This document shows positions 48,242 through 60,180 of a stretch of 64,000 nucleotides of DNA, piece after piece (within the stretch, counting starts at the first letter, position 1; each line of letters opens with the position of its first letter). This stretch comes from Fomitopsis serialis (Eukaryota > Basidiomycota > Agaricomycetes > Polyporales > Fomitopsidaceae). The position numbers were made by a program, and so were the translations under genes. Where the stretch lies: assembly GCF_022376445.1 (NCBI RefSeq), contig NW_025955030.1, positions 62,001-126,000 of the forward strand, written 5' to 3'. A model generated the notes under the pieces. The model saw nothing but the letters and a program-made list of their open reading frames with translations, searched no databases and was not told the origin of the DNA.

Positions 48242-49783
48242 TTAGACCATTGTTATGATTTCTTCTGATTTAAACGAGGAATCAGGTCCTAGCTTCCAGA
48301 ACACCGTTCTCAGATGATCCCTCCACATACTCCCCATACCACCTCCGCTCGCGTCTATATCACTGCGGCCTATCTTCCTCTGCACTATGAGGCTCGGAAC
48401 GACGGAGAAGCTTTCAGCTTGCCACTGAGGATGAGCCACGACAGTGCTTGATCGAGAGCCCGCGAGTATGCGAAGGGCGTGTGTCGGAGGTACAACAGCA
48501 GCCGGCGTGCACCCGTTCGTGTCAGCGCGTACGCATGAGTGCATTTCGGCGCGAAGGAAGGGTGGAGAGTGGTGCGAGAGTCGATGGGCCGGGTGAATGG
48601 TCTTTGGGGTTTGACACGGCAGGGTAGTAGCTCTCGTTCGACCAGCAATGCCCTTCGACAGATGCGGTGAGCGTGCTGTCGAAGGCAACGGTGACTTGGA
48701 AACATACCTAAGAATACGATATCCCAGTCCGTAGGCAATAGATCCCAGACTTCGCGCAGCTTCGCATGGATATCGCGCTCCATGTCAATATCATCTTCGA
48801 GTATGAGCGACACAGCGTCCACGTCCGAGGGATTTTCATGCGGCAGGACAGCCTCGTCCATTAGACGAACATCTGCGACGCGCCGTATGACTTTGAGGTG
48901 CGAATGCCAGCATGCCACCTTTGCAGGTGTCAGCAGCATATAGCCAGGGATACCAAGTTCGAACGGAGGACCATTGACGTAGTTGTTGCTGGCGCAGGTC
49001 ATAGGTGCTGGGGAAGGTAAGGGCTCGCGTTGGGCCTGCGCGTTCGAAGAGACAAGAGACAGTCCAGGATAGGCAGCAGCGATACCGTCGGAGTCGGTTT
49101 CTGTCAACAGAGCAGCGCCAGTGGTATCGAGTACGGTAGACGGAGGACGAAGCGACCAGTAGTCCGAGTCGGACAGACCGAGAGGAGAAACAGAGTGTGC
49201 CATGGTGTTCACTGACGACGCGTCGGGCCACTCGAACGTGCGTCGAAGACTCCCATGGCGATGTCTTCCTCCGTCCTTGCGCGCCGCTCTTGAATGTGCG
49301 CGTATATGTTGCCGATCGTGTCCGCCTCGGATTCAATGGCACCACGTAGGTCCATCGCAGACCAAGGCTTTGTCTTAGTCGTTCCATGGATGTCCGGCGG
49401 TCAGCCCGACGCGGGAGCGACAAGACGTAGATGTTCGAGGCTATGCCCAGAGTTTCATTTCCAGGAGAAGAGTAGGAGGTATGGATAACGTCGTCTTCAT
49501 CGGGTCTGACTTCGGGATGTTCTTGATGCGAATTGCCAGGATGGGTTGGAAATGTCCGCAGTTGCCCGCCGTCTTCCACAACAAATGATGCCATATCATG
49601 CAGCAGCATACTTGGGCTTAATTTGAAGCTGAGAGGACCGACCCGACGAAAGTCCAGACAGAGAGCGACAGGCCGATGAAAGCAGCACAGAGCATCAAGA
49701 CGCGGCGTCGAGGGAGAGGAGCCATCATGCAAGACGTGAGCCAAAGTTTCGCGCACTGAGACTCGTAGACGTTGTGTGATCAA
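48242..49783 (-). CDS. GT25-like glycosyltransferase, type II membrane protein, several base losses
   Basis: The catalytic part is clear: NIYVLSLPRRADRRT with MERLRQSLGLRWTYV at the start, VACWHSHLKVIRRV, SLILEDDIDMERDI (the acidic motif of the family), LLPTDWDIVFLG, then HCWSNESYYPAV after an intron (48,711-48,655), APKCTHAYALTRTGARRLL, FAYSRALDQALSWLI and VVPSLIVQRKIGRSDI. Near the start, one of the frames gives a membrane helix (LCAAFIGLSLSVWTFVGSVL), fitting a Golgi-type anchor. GT25 proteins transfer galactose or similar sugars; the substrate here is unknown. Frame changes: about 49,345 (GTGGTGCC for GTGGATGCC), 49,240 (GCACG for GCAACG), 48,555 and 48,410 (AGCTTC for AGCTTTC), plus one near 49,650. 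Confidence 0.75.
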
Positions 49784-50020
49784 GCCTGCAGTCAGAGGAG
49801 TGTAAAAGGATCGACGAGGACGAGGCCGAGGAGGAGGTGGAGAAGGAGGAGGGGCGGGAGGCGAGTGTACTTCACGGTGCTGGCATACAAGGTTTGGTCA
49901 AGTCAAACCTTATTTAAATAACCTAACGGCCACCAAGCACCTGTATCCCGGGCAGTCAACACGTACGCACGTCTTTTCCAGTGCTTCAGATTACTTACGC
50001 TCTGCGGGACATGACAGGTC
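49784..50020. promoter_or_regulatory. Divergent promoter region with purine-rich tract
   Basis: Lies between the GT25-like and F-box start codons. A G/A-rich run (GAGGACGAGGCCGAGGAGG and onward, about 49,815-49,865) stands out. Confidence 0.35.
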
Positions 50021-51630
50021 ATGCAGAACGTTGTTCTTTCCGTCGGCAGGTCGACCTCGAGCCCCGAAACAGGCGATACCGCCGCTGCGCGCTCCTTCCC
50101 CAGGACCAAGACCACAGCGCACGACGAGAATGCTGATGGAGCTACACACGATGAAGGTGGCATTTCGCAAGGCGAAGATGATGCTGTGCGAGGCATAGGC
50201 CCGGGCGATGTTGTGCGAGACGAAGACGATGCCGCGCACGATGAAGCACGAGCACTCGCCACCGACATATCCGATCGCATTTCTATTGAAATCTACGAGA
50301 ATGTCTTCGAACACATGGACCAGTCCACGCTGGCCACTGCTGCATTGGTTTCCCGGGCATGGTATCCTCGCGCCACTTCCTGCCTCTATTACACCGTCGT
50401 CATCGCATCGCGCGCGAGCTATGACTTGCTGGTCCAGCAGCTACGCACGTCGCCCCGTGTCCAGCGATGGCTACAGTCCACACATGAAGTGGCGCTCGGG
50501 TACGATCCGTACGAAATAGCCCTCGGATACGGGTTGAACGAAGTAACGTTTGGGTACGGGTCGAACCATTCCGAGGGTATCTCCTTCTGGACGCCTTCCC
50601 TCTGGTCTTCAGCCATGCATGTCCTGCCCTGCAGGTGCTCGACATCGGCCACATTCTACGCCCCAACATGCATCCGATTTTCCATCTTGCCCTGCGTCAG
50701 CTCCAGCACATCGTGTCGTTACGTCTGCATGATGTCGAACTGAGCAACAGTACCCAGCTGCAGCGGATTGTCTGTGCGTTCATGTGTTGGAGGAGCTTGT
50801 TTTGGACGATGTGCTACTCAAACCACAGCTACCCAGTGCTAGGCTGCAAGATGACCGTTTCCGGGGCCCCCAGTGCAACCTTCGGCTCAAGCGACTCCGA
50901 GTCGAAGCGTACTCCGACAACATAAAGGCGTTCGAACGGATGGCCAATTGGCTTGTATGCTCGGGGATCTGTAGCTCTCTGGTCCAACTGGTGACGGTCT
51001 TCCATGGCGAGGACACGGACCTTGCTACCGAGCATGTCAATCGGCTCCTCGAGACAACGGGTCACTCTCTGACCTCTTTCTACTGTCAAAGCTACCTGAA
51101 TCTACGCCGTAAGTAGCCTCCCGATTCCGTATGCTGTGTTGATCACTGCTAAGCCCAGATCATTCACCAGATCGTTCCCCTTGCAACTTAGTGCATAACA
51201 CGGCCTTACGCCACTTGACATTAAGGCTGAATGTCGACCCCTACCAGCGCCAGAGGACTCGGACTGGGCACAAGCAGCAAGCGAGCTTCGTGGGGCCTTT
51301 TCCACGATCCGAAGTTACCAGCTCAAGCATATCGCAATCCACTTCAGATTCGAGCTGACCGGCCCTCTGGACCAGGAGAACTTTAGCCAGTCTTGCAAGA
51401 AGCTCGAAGCCGACTCGCAAAGCCTGTACAATGTCGTGGTCGGGCCATACTTCGACGCATTGACGGACGTCAAGATTGAGATGCAGGTTGTGTATCATCC
51501 CGATGAGCATAGCATGGAGTTAGCGCACGACTTCGCCAGAGCGGTGGCCCCTTTGTTACGGCGAATGTTCATGCCGTGGCATGATCGTGGTTTATTAGCC
51601 AATGTCACCTACGCGACGAGTCAGTACTAG
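50021..51630 (+). CDS. F-box protein with 9-residue repeat, base losses
   Basis: An Asp/Glu/His-rich N terminus (VRDEDDAAHDEARALA) is followed by an F-box-like segment (ISIEIYENVFEHMDQSTL, ALVSRAWYPRATSCLYY). Near residues 155-185 lie three copies of a 9-residue unit: EVALGYDPY, EIALGYGLN, EVTFGYGSN. Leucine-rich blocks follow in shifted frames: FPLVFSHACPALQVLDIG, LRQLQHIVSLRLHDVEL, VLEELVLDDVLLKPQLPS, then an intron at about 51,112 and SYQLKHIAIHFRFEL, ending LANVTYATSQY at 51,630. Frame changes at about 50,590 (TTCTGGAC for TTCCTGGAC or TTCTTGGAC) and 50,780 (TTCATG for TTCCATG), with more downstream. Family role: substrate adaptor for SCF ligases; target unknown. Confidence 0.6.
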
Positions 51631-52393
51631 TCGGTCGTGGTCCTGAAGGGTCTTCGGTCTGAAACAGACAGCATCCGTGCGTGTTCCACTCATTTTCGGC
51701 CTTCCCACCAGACACTGACTTAATTTGCGACGACCCGGAGCAGGATCGTGCCTTGTATACACTTCATCAACTGTTGCAACCGTGAACACAATCGTGTACG
51801 AATCATTGACCTCATGCTCACCGGTGTTTAGTCGAGGTGCCTCAGATCCTTCGGACCCCTCCCCATCGGTCTTCGGCTCCCCACATATTTGATACCATGG
51901 ACCACAGTTGGAGGGATAAGTGGCATGGCCATAACTATATCTAGTCGCACAGTATGTCCTTACAAGCTCTCAACCGTGTTCGTACATGGACTGTGTCGAT
52001 GGATAAGTACGTTTATTATATTCGACACTCTACATCGTCGTCGGACCTCACTGGCAGACCCGAAGACAGAGTCAAGCCTGGAAGGTGGGCGAGACAGATG
52101 TGACAGGACGCATGTTCGAGATGTAGCGGAATCAAGCTCATGAGGGTGAGAGGGCAACACGACTAATAGCTGTGTACCAACTTGAATGGATTCAAGACGC
52201 GCCGCTCACAATTCGCTCACGTGATCGCGTATGTTCCTCAATCGTCGATCATCCTCAGATCTGACTTGCCGCAAATCCATTCACTTCCTGCACATGCTGT
52301 AATTGCCAGACGGCCGATTGTAGGTTTCTTCCGACGACCATTAACCTTGCAAAATAGGCCGCTTAGCGAGTCGCGTAACTAGGTGTAGCTACC
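51631..52393. other. Intergenic, no supported gene
   Basis: Spacer and promoter of the MYND gene. No gene-like frame and no repeats noticed. Confidence 0.45.
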
Positions 52394-54598
52394 ATGAATG
52401 AGGCTCATTTCGAGTCTATCCTTGGAAGACTTTCAAGGGACCCGAGATCGGTGAGCATTCATATTTTCGTCCAATTTTCTTACTGTACACGCCCCTGCTT
52501 TTCTTTGTCGACGTCCGCTGACAGGGTCTTTAGGTGCTCTCTGCGGCTCGCAGGCGTTCGCCTGCAGAAAGCATAGTCATCGCCAACAGCTGGGAACCAC
52601 AGCAAGGCTACATAACCGCCGACGAGGCCCTTGATCTTTTCCTTTCTTTTCTGAAGGAGGGCGAGGTTCCAAACAATGCGAGTCCCAGCACGACGTTCTG
52701 TGACACTGCCAATATAGCCTTTACCGGACTCCTGGGCATTAGCAAGGTCGCGCTAGCCCTGGACGATCCAAGGCTCCTGCGGCGCGTTGCCGACGCTTGG
52801 AGCGCGATCTTCAAGTGGAGTGTCTTCATTTTCTCGACGAGGATTGAGGGCCTTAGCAAGAACGACATGCGGAGGAAGAACGCGATCGATATTCTTTCCG
52901 CTGCGTGGTACGCACTGTGTGCCAGGGATCCGATCCGGGAGATGATGGTCGCGACGCCTATGTCAATCGAGATCGCGACGAGGTTATGGCTCGAAGAGGA
53001 TGGCGGTCCGCCCACTCGTATAAACGCACCAGCCGGTACATGCCTTCTCGGTAACTTGTTGAAGAACGCGAAGAAGGAGCAATTGGATCGGGTCCTGAAG
53101 ATGGCTGGGGGCAAAGCGGCCGAGATCGCGAAGCTATCGCTCTCCCGTCTCAAGACGACTCTGAAAGCGAGCCCGGTCAACGGGACCTACCTTACAATGT
53201 ACCTCGACTTCATCAACTCACTATCGCGCGAGCCAGAACACCCGTTGCGCCACGCCCTCTTGGGTGCGAATGTCATATGGATCGTCACAAGCGCGCTCAC
53301 CACTATCTCCATACAAGTGAACCTGGGGAGAGATCCCGCCTTCCTCGACGCTATGGTTGCCGCCTTGGGATACATAACGAACTGCCTCGACTCCACGGAT
53401 GGTTTCACATGGGTCTCGCAGTCCATAGGGGCGGGCCTGCTGACGTCCTTCGTCGACTGCAGCCCGCATTTCTCTAAGCTGGATCCGGAGGACCTCGACA
53501 TGGTGCTCCGCCTCGTGAAGAACATCCTTCCTCGTTACGCTGTGTATCGTTCCGTGCTGGAGGCCATGAATGCACCGATGCGCAAGATTGACAAGGGCCA
53601 CAGAGGGATCGAGTGCGAAACAGCGTTGCGAAGGACGCGTGGATACCTTTCTTCGGCTTCTGCGCCGATAGGATGGAGTTGCTACATCATGCTGAAGCTA
53701 TGAAAGGCAAATACATCACCTGCGATAACGTAAGGTACTGGCACATACCCATATTGCGGCTACTTACAGATGCTAATCTGTTTGTTTAGTGTCAGAAATT
53801 GGCACAAGAGAAGAGGTCCGGAGATGCTCAGCATGCCTCAATACGTTCTACTGTTCCCAGTATGTGCTAATGATGTAGCTCGGAGCTCCCTCATACGTCC
53901 ACGTAGGTATGCCAAGCCGTCGCGTGGAAGAGGGCGACCACAAGAACGTCTGCAAGATGAAGCAGCGAGAGAGGACCGGTGCGTTTCTTTCCAAGGCTCT
54001 TCAACTTGCACTGACACTCCGAAGAGGGGAAAGCGAGCAGGATTGAAGCGCGACCTCGCCTTCTTCCACAACATCTCCATGTACGAGCACGCAAGAACAT
54101 CGTGAAGCTCAGCAGGCAAGCAGAACAGGAGCACCCCGGAAAATACGCTCCCATCTAGTCGTCTGCATCGACTACTGCGTCTTTCCGGTCACCTACGGCC
54201 TCACCCCATCGAGCAATACGACACAGGCCCGCACTCGGGGTCCACGAACGCGCAGGCCCGGAACGAGGCCATGATAGACAAGGTCAAGATCACCCGGGGA
54301 AGTACACCTGATCGAAGCGCGGATAGCCAACGGGCAGGGCATGCAAGCCATCCTGACCCTCGCGACGGGGAAACTTTGGGAATGGGACCCGAAGGACTAC
54401 CAGCGGCAGAAGCTCATTGATTCGCAGTTCATCCTGCGCCAGCTCGTATCTCGGTTCGAGGAGCACCTTCCTGATTCTCAGAAGTCGCCGATCTTGACCG
54501 ACCCTATCCGGACGGATTTCCCGGACGACATGTTGATGGCGCTTCAGGACATGTCGGATACAGGGGAATTCATGGACGAAGATGATGACTTTGACTAG
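52394..54598 (+). CDS. MYND-finger protein of the agaricomycete family, base losses
   Basis: Exon 1 is 52394-52450 (MNEAHFESILGRLSRDPRS) and exon 2 starts at 52534. Exon 2 is a long helical repeat-like domain (LFLSFLKEGEVPNN, WSAIFKWSVFIFSTRI, TCLLGNLLKNAKKEQL, VALGYITNCLDSTDG-like segments). The MYND zinc knuckle follows at about 53,700-53,990: CQKLAQEKR, VRRCSACLNTFYCSQ, VCQAVAWKRGDHKNVCKMKQ, giving the C-x2-C / C-x2-C / H-x3-C pattern. The C-terminal block has VVCIDYCVFPVTYGLTPSS and ARIANGQGMQAILTLATGK, ending MDEDDDFD. MYND fingers bind proline-rich partners. Frame changes at about 53,625, 53,817, 53,935 and later, and the donor after TGTTCCCAG (53,860) lacks its first G. Confidence 0.72.
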
Positions 54599-55044
54599 TG
54601 GCCGTTCCGTTGGCGGGTAAGGTGGTCTATATCTGGAAGGAATTCTGTTTACATATTTCATTGGCCTGAACAGCGTTGCGGATGGTCCTAAGTATGAACG
54701 TCGGTGGTTACGTATCCTGCAGACTCTCGGTGGCCTGTAGTAACATCACTAGGATCTTGCGGCTCTCAGATCTCAGGTCTCACCTATGCTTGTATATCCT
54801 TGAATTTCTCCCAGATTCTTTGTATCGCTAGCCTTCGTTGTCTTTCCACCCAAATTTTAATCTGCAACAAGCATCTCAGGTCCGCATTCCGGGTGTAGCC
54901 CGAATGTTTGTGCAGGGTTCGTGACAATAGCGACAGAATTCGCAGCATCACTGAGACATGCGATGGAGAGCAAAATGCGTAAGCATGCGAAGAACATGAT
55001 ACTATGTAACATAGTGATGTACAAGTCCGAAGGAGAGCTCCGCA
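54599..55044. other. Convergent 3' spacer
   Basis: Lies between the MYND and RTF2 stops. AT-rich; nothing else seen. Confidence 0.45.
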
Positions 55045-56170
55045 TCAAGCATACTGTCAATGAGTCTGTCAGCCTACGACGAACAGGATAACGAACAAGA
55101 ACAATTACTCACCCTGGTAAACGTGCCCATAGTCATAATGTCTCTTTCCTGCCATTCGGCTCGTACAGCGACTTAACCGCCTGACTCATCGTCGCCTTCC
55201 GCTTCACCTCCTCCTCCGCGAGACTCTGCGTAACAGCTCTACTGGCCGCAGCGATGCTCGGGTTCGTGCTGGGCATGGGTGATGTCTGCTTCTTTTTCTT
55301 CTTCTCCACCGGCTTGTTGCCCGCACCCTCCGCGTCCTCGGCCTTCGCTTTCCGCTTCTTGCCCTTCATCTTCGGTGGCTCCGCTGCCCGCCGCCGCTCC
55401 AAGGCTTCACGCATCTTTTCCTCCTCATCTGAGGGCGGGTTGAGCATGATCACGTCGGTCGTTCGGTCGTACTTGGCTCCGCACTGGGGGCACATGTCGA
55501 GCTGCTTGCCGTCGTCGTTTGCCCTTCTCCTTGCCCTTCGCGTCGGCGTCGGCATTGCCATGGGAACAGAACCCGTGACTGCCTTCAATCCGGACAGAGA
55601 GAAGACACAGCCGCATGTAAAGAGGTAGACAAAGGGCTGCGAGCCGTTCATCTCCTTGTAGTTCAGAGGACACATGAAGGATGCCCGGTCTGCGCTGTCA
55701 GACACCGGCGACTTGCTCGTGTTACGGGTGAGCTTGAGCGCTGTCAAATCCTACAACGATGTTTAGCCAGTGTGCCACAGCGACAGCGTACCCTGCACAC
55801 CTTTCTTGACCTGATATGTCCGCATATCTCTTCGCCGTCCCCATAAGCGTTCCTGTCCAATAGATACTCTATCACCGCATCTTTGTTATACAGCTTGCCT
55901 AGTGGACAGGAGGCTATCGGCTCTTCCAGCGGGCGCTGCAATTCGGTATGAGTCTGACTGTGGAACAAAGTCGAGAGTCCGTGGAGACGTGCCTTGGATA
56001 TTGCACAAAAGAACCATCTCGCTCGTGTCTGGTTAGCTTTGTCTGGCTGCTCTGCCTGAGATACAGGAGTCAGAGTTGTCGTTAGCAAGCAATAACGTGA
56101 GCGACAGTACCTTAGCTTTGTTCTTGACCAGGTCTCGACGGTCAGGGATACTTCCTCCATCATTACCCAT
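55045..56170 (-). CDS. RTF2: Replication termination factor 2 homolog, one base lost
   Basis: Exons 56170-56111, 56055-55993, 55935-55801, 55750-55113 and 55053-55045 encode MGNDGGSIPDRRDLVKNKAK, WFFCAISKRPLEEPIASCPL, GKLYNKDAVIEYLLDRNAYG and, later, FMCPLNYKEMNGSQPFVYLF with CGCVFSLSGLK and DMCPQCGAKYDRTTDVIMLN. These are the two C2HC2/RING-like halves of RTF2, followed by a Lys/Glu-rich tail. In fission yeast Rtf2 acts with the fork barrier RTS1; in animals it moderates fork restart. The second intron has a GC donor (AG|GCACGT). One T must be added at about 55,133 (GACATTATG) to reach the conserved end MTMGTFTRYA in the 9-nt last exon; the CDS is then 906 nt, 301 residues. A region near 55,540 reads in an alternative frame as GNADADAKGKEKGKRR, so extra errors are possible. 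Confidence 0.88.
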
Positions 56171-56476
56171 GGTAATGCAGCGATTAGGTGATGAAGAAGT
56201 GAAGCAAGTTGAACTGGAGGAGGGAGAACGGGGCGGACAGCAAGGTCGAGCTCTGGTCGACGGGGGCTGGTTTGTGAAGCCGACGGGGCAGAGACAAGGC
56301 GGCTGCTGGAGTGATCGAGTCCGAGTCGCCACCGGCGTTCAGTACGCCCTCGGCATTCGCCGGCACCGCTATGGTTGTCGCACGTGCCGCCTTGTTCCGC
56401 CGCATGGGGTTCAGCCACAGACGCGATGTGCAGGTTTCCCGTCCCCCCTCTCCCTCTCATTCACCCAGGCAGCGTC
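56171..56476. promoter_or_regulatory. Bidirectional promoter, RTF2 / MED21
   Basis: Only 306 bp separate the divergent start codons, so the promoters must overlap. No TATA box in an obvious place. Confidence 0.45.
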
Positions 56477-57185
56477 ATGCTGCAGGAACTTACTCATATG
56501 GACCGCATTACTCAACTGCAAGATGAGATTCAGCAGGTGCGGCTGTAACCTTACTGTACACTCGCTCGCGCGTGGCGGAACTGCTGACTTGCGGACGGTC
56601 GTGTTGCGGCTGGTAGCTCCTTACGATCATGTCAAACAGCATCGCATACCTCACCTCCCGTGCCAACTTCTCACAAGTCAGCCAGGACGTCCCCGTCACA
56701 AAACAGCGGAAAGCCGACAAGTTCGACCCGCCCGAGGTCCTCGAAGGTTGTCCCTGAGCCCTCGCTGTGCCGCTCGCCGCACTCACGCTCGGACTGTGTT
56801 CAGCGAACAAGCGGGAACTCGTGAATGACCTTGTCGTGAAAGCTAAGCAGGTCGACTATCTGATTCAGTCCCTACCGGAACCGGAAGCCGAGGAGGTGCA
56901 GGTAAGCCGTGTGCTTGAAGTCTAGGACTTTCGACGTGCTCATGCTTGATATCTATTGTCGTACCAGGCTACTCGCCTCCAGGAACTAGAGAACGAGATG
57001 GCAGAAGCAAATGCGGAGTATGCCCAAGCCGTGGCCCGTGCCAGTGCGTCCCCTATTCAACTTCGGACCCAAACGACTGAACCGTGGTTTATGCATGCAC
57101 AGAGAGCTTATATGAACAAGTCTCAACCGTTCTGCGCACAATGCTAGACGACGTCGACTTGCCCGACGACTCGGACCTCGGCTGA
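56477..57185 (+). CDS. MED21: Mediator complex subunit 21 (Srb7)
   Basis: Exons 56477-56536, 56617-56746, 56804-56901, 56968-57043 and 57103-57185 sum to 447 nt, 148 residues, without frame defects. Blocks match the family: MLQELTHMDRITQLQDEIQQ, LLTIMSNSIAYLTSRANFSQ, ANKRELVNDLVVKAKQVDYL, IQSLPEPEAEE and a C-terminal helix (LQELENEMAEANAEYAQAV). MED21 forms a hetero-dimeric four-helix hinge with MED7 in the Mediator middle module and is essential for RNA polymerase II transcription in yeast. The last residues (DDVDLPDDSDLG) are acidic. Its start codon lies opposite RTF2. Confidence 0.92.
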
Positions 57186-57744
57186 ATATCAAGTTCCGCG
57201 TCGCATCCCTGCCTAGAGGGCAGTGCGCCAGCATGGCCCTCATACGCCGAACGTACCATCCCCACCGTGGCCAGTCATCCCATCTGACCGTACTTTGGGC
57301 GAAACTCGACCGACCGACCGACGCCAGGGTGTGTAGGGAGGAGCTTGAGGAATTGTGCTCCATATGCCCTTCATCAGAAACGGCAACTGATTGTCGTCAT
57401 ATATATACATCCGTGCAGGGGCAAGTGCACGTCGCACGTTGCTCCTACTTACTTACATACCAAGGGATACGACGCGACGTGGCAATTTTGGCCGCGCGAT
57501 CGCCGTGCAATACAGTTGTTCGCAACAGACGCGACGAGTGCTTACGCAGACAATGAATCGTCCAGCTGGACCGCCGTGACGCGTTGGTGTTGAAGCGACA
57601 CCGGCTCTCCTGCATCCTCCCATATGATTGTGCACGAATCCTTGCGGACAGACTCGGGCTACAATCACAGGCAAGCTGGATATTGCATGATTGGACTGGC
57701 CCGCATCGTCACGCTCGCCCTCCTTGCAGAAAGTCGGATCCACG
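57186..57744. other. Spacer 3' of MED21
   Basis: No supported gene. The left part likely holds the MED21 3' UTR; small frames have no motifs. Confidence 0.4.
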
Positions 57745-58400
57745 GGGAGAAACGTTCCCGGAACGGGGAACGCGGAACGCGGAACATCACGCACCGTGAC
57801 GACGTGTGACACCTTCGTTTATAGTGCTGCCACTCTCCTGCGGTTGCATTATAGTAATCTATAGTAATTGACCGTTCGGATCTTTATACATAGTGGTTCG
57901 TAGTAATCACAATGTCTTGTGGGCCATTGTTTGGTTGTTAGGTCACAACGCACTACGCAGTGGATGTGGTTAGCCAATTAAGGGTATTTCCTGATATGGA
58001 GAATATGCCCAATCAGGCAATGCTCGCTGGGCCACATTGGATCACGTGCTGAGTGCTGTCCCCGCCAGTGAGTATGAACCTGTATGAACGTCAAGTTATT
58101 AATAGCTTGTGATTGATCTATGGCAGTGAAAATACACCTACTGGTATTCAGTAGTCTATACTCTGCTGATGCTAGCACGATTGGGTTTTTGCAGCTTTAT
58201 GTGTGACAGAGTCGGGACTCGGTGTATTAGTAAGCATTCTAGTAAGTATCTAAGTCCGTACTATTGACTTCCGGGTTTGGCAATTCGTGCTTATGACATA
58301 GGCCACTACATACGCTTTGCCCTCTGTCACTATGTGACCAGCGTTCCTAGGGGCGTTCCGCAGAGGCGTTCCCGGAACGCGTTCCGGGAACGTATCTCCC
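57745..58400. mobile_element. 656-bp inverted-repeat element, MITE-like
   Basis: The left end (57745-57765) and the reverse complement of the right end (58380-58400) match at 20 of 21 positions; the shared core is ACGTTCCCGGAACG. The right end overlaps a perfect 26-bp palindrome (58367-58392), so the core occurs there twice in opposite directions; the left end is followed by GGGGAACGCGGAACGCGG. The interior is AT-richer than the flanks, holds no coding frame, and contains TATAGTAAT-type motifs. Size, terminal inverted repeats and lack of coding capacity are those of a miniature inverted-repeat transposable element. I could not see a clear target-site duplication, so the borders may be off by a few bases. 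Confidence 0.6.
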
Positions 58401-58822
58401 AGTCGATCGGACGTTCTCCCTCCTTGGCGCGGACCGATGGTAGTAGCGCAGTGACTTGGTCAAGTGATGCCATTGCCAATGGCTAGGCTGGGTCTGTACT
58501 CGCGCGACCGAGTCTTGAGCCCAAATATGCATGAGCACTGTACAGCGTAGTAAACACTCTGAGAGAATGTGCAGTGTATACCAGAAGTGTGCGAGACCCA
58601 GCGTGGTAGCCATACATCTCAGCCTGAGGCAGCGCGGGAAGCAGCAATGAGCAGGCGCGAAGGCAAGGTCGGGCGATGTGCGTGCAATACAGTGCCCGCG
58701 CATTCGCACATGATTTCCCATCCCGGACATGACAAGCAGCTGAGCTCGCCCGGTGCACACGGCCCTCCCATCCTTCCACTCTACTCCCACCATCCTCCGC
58801 GTTCTTGCATTGACCGTACACA
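58401..58822. other. Promoter region of the SDR gene
   Basis: No gene-like structure; ends in a CCACTCTACTCCCACC leader before the start codon at 58823. Confidence 0.4.

Positions 58823-60180
<1,358 letters not shown>

Noticed and set aside
57745..58400. CRISPR-like or origin-type repeat
   Set aside because: There are only two terminal copies plus a palindrome, no spacer array, and the organism is a eukaryote; a transposon-type reading is simpler.
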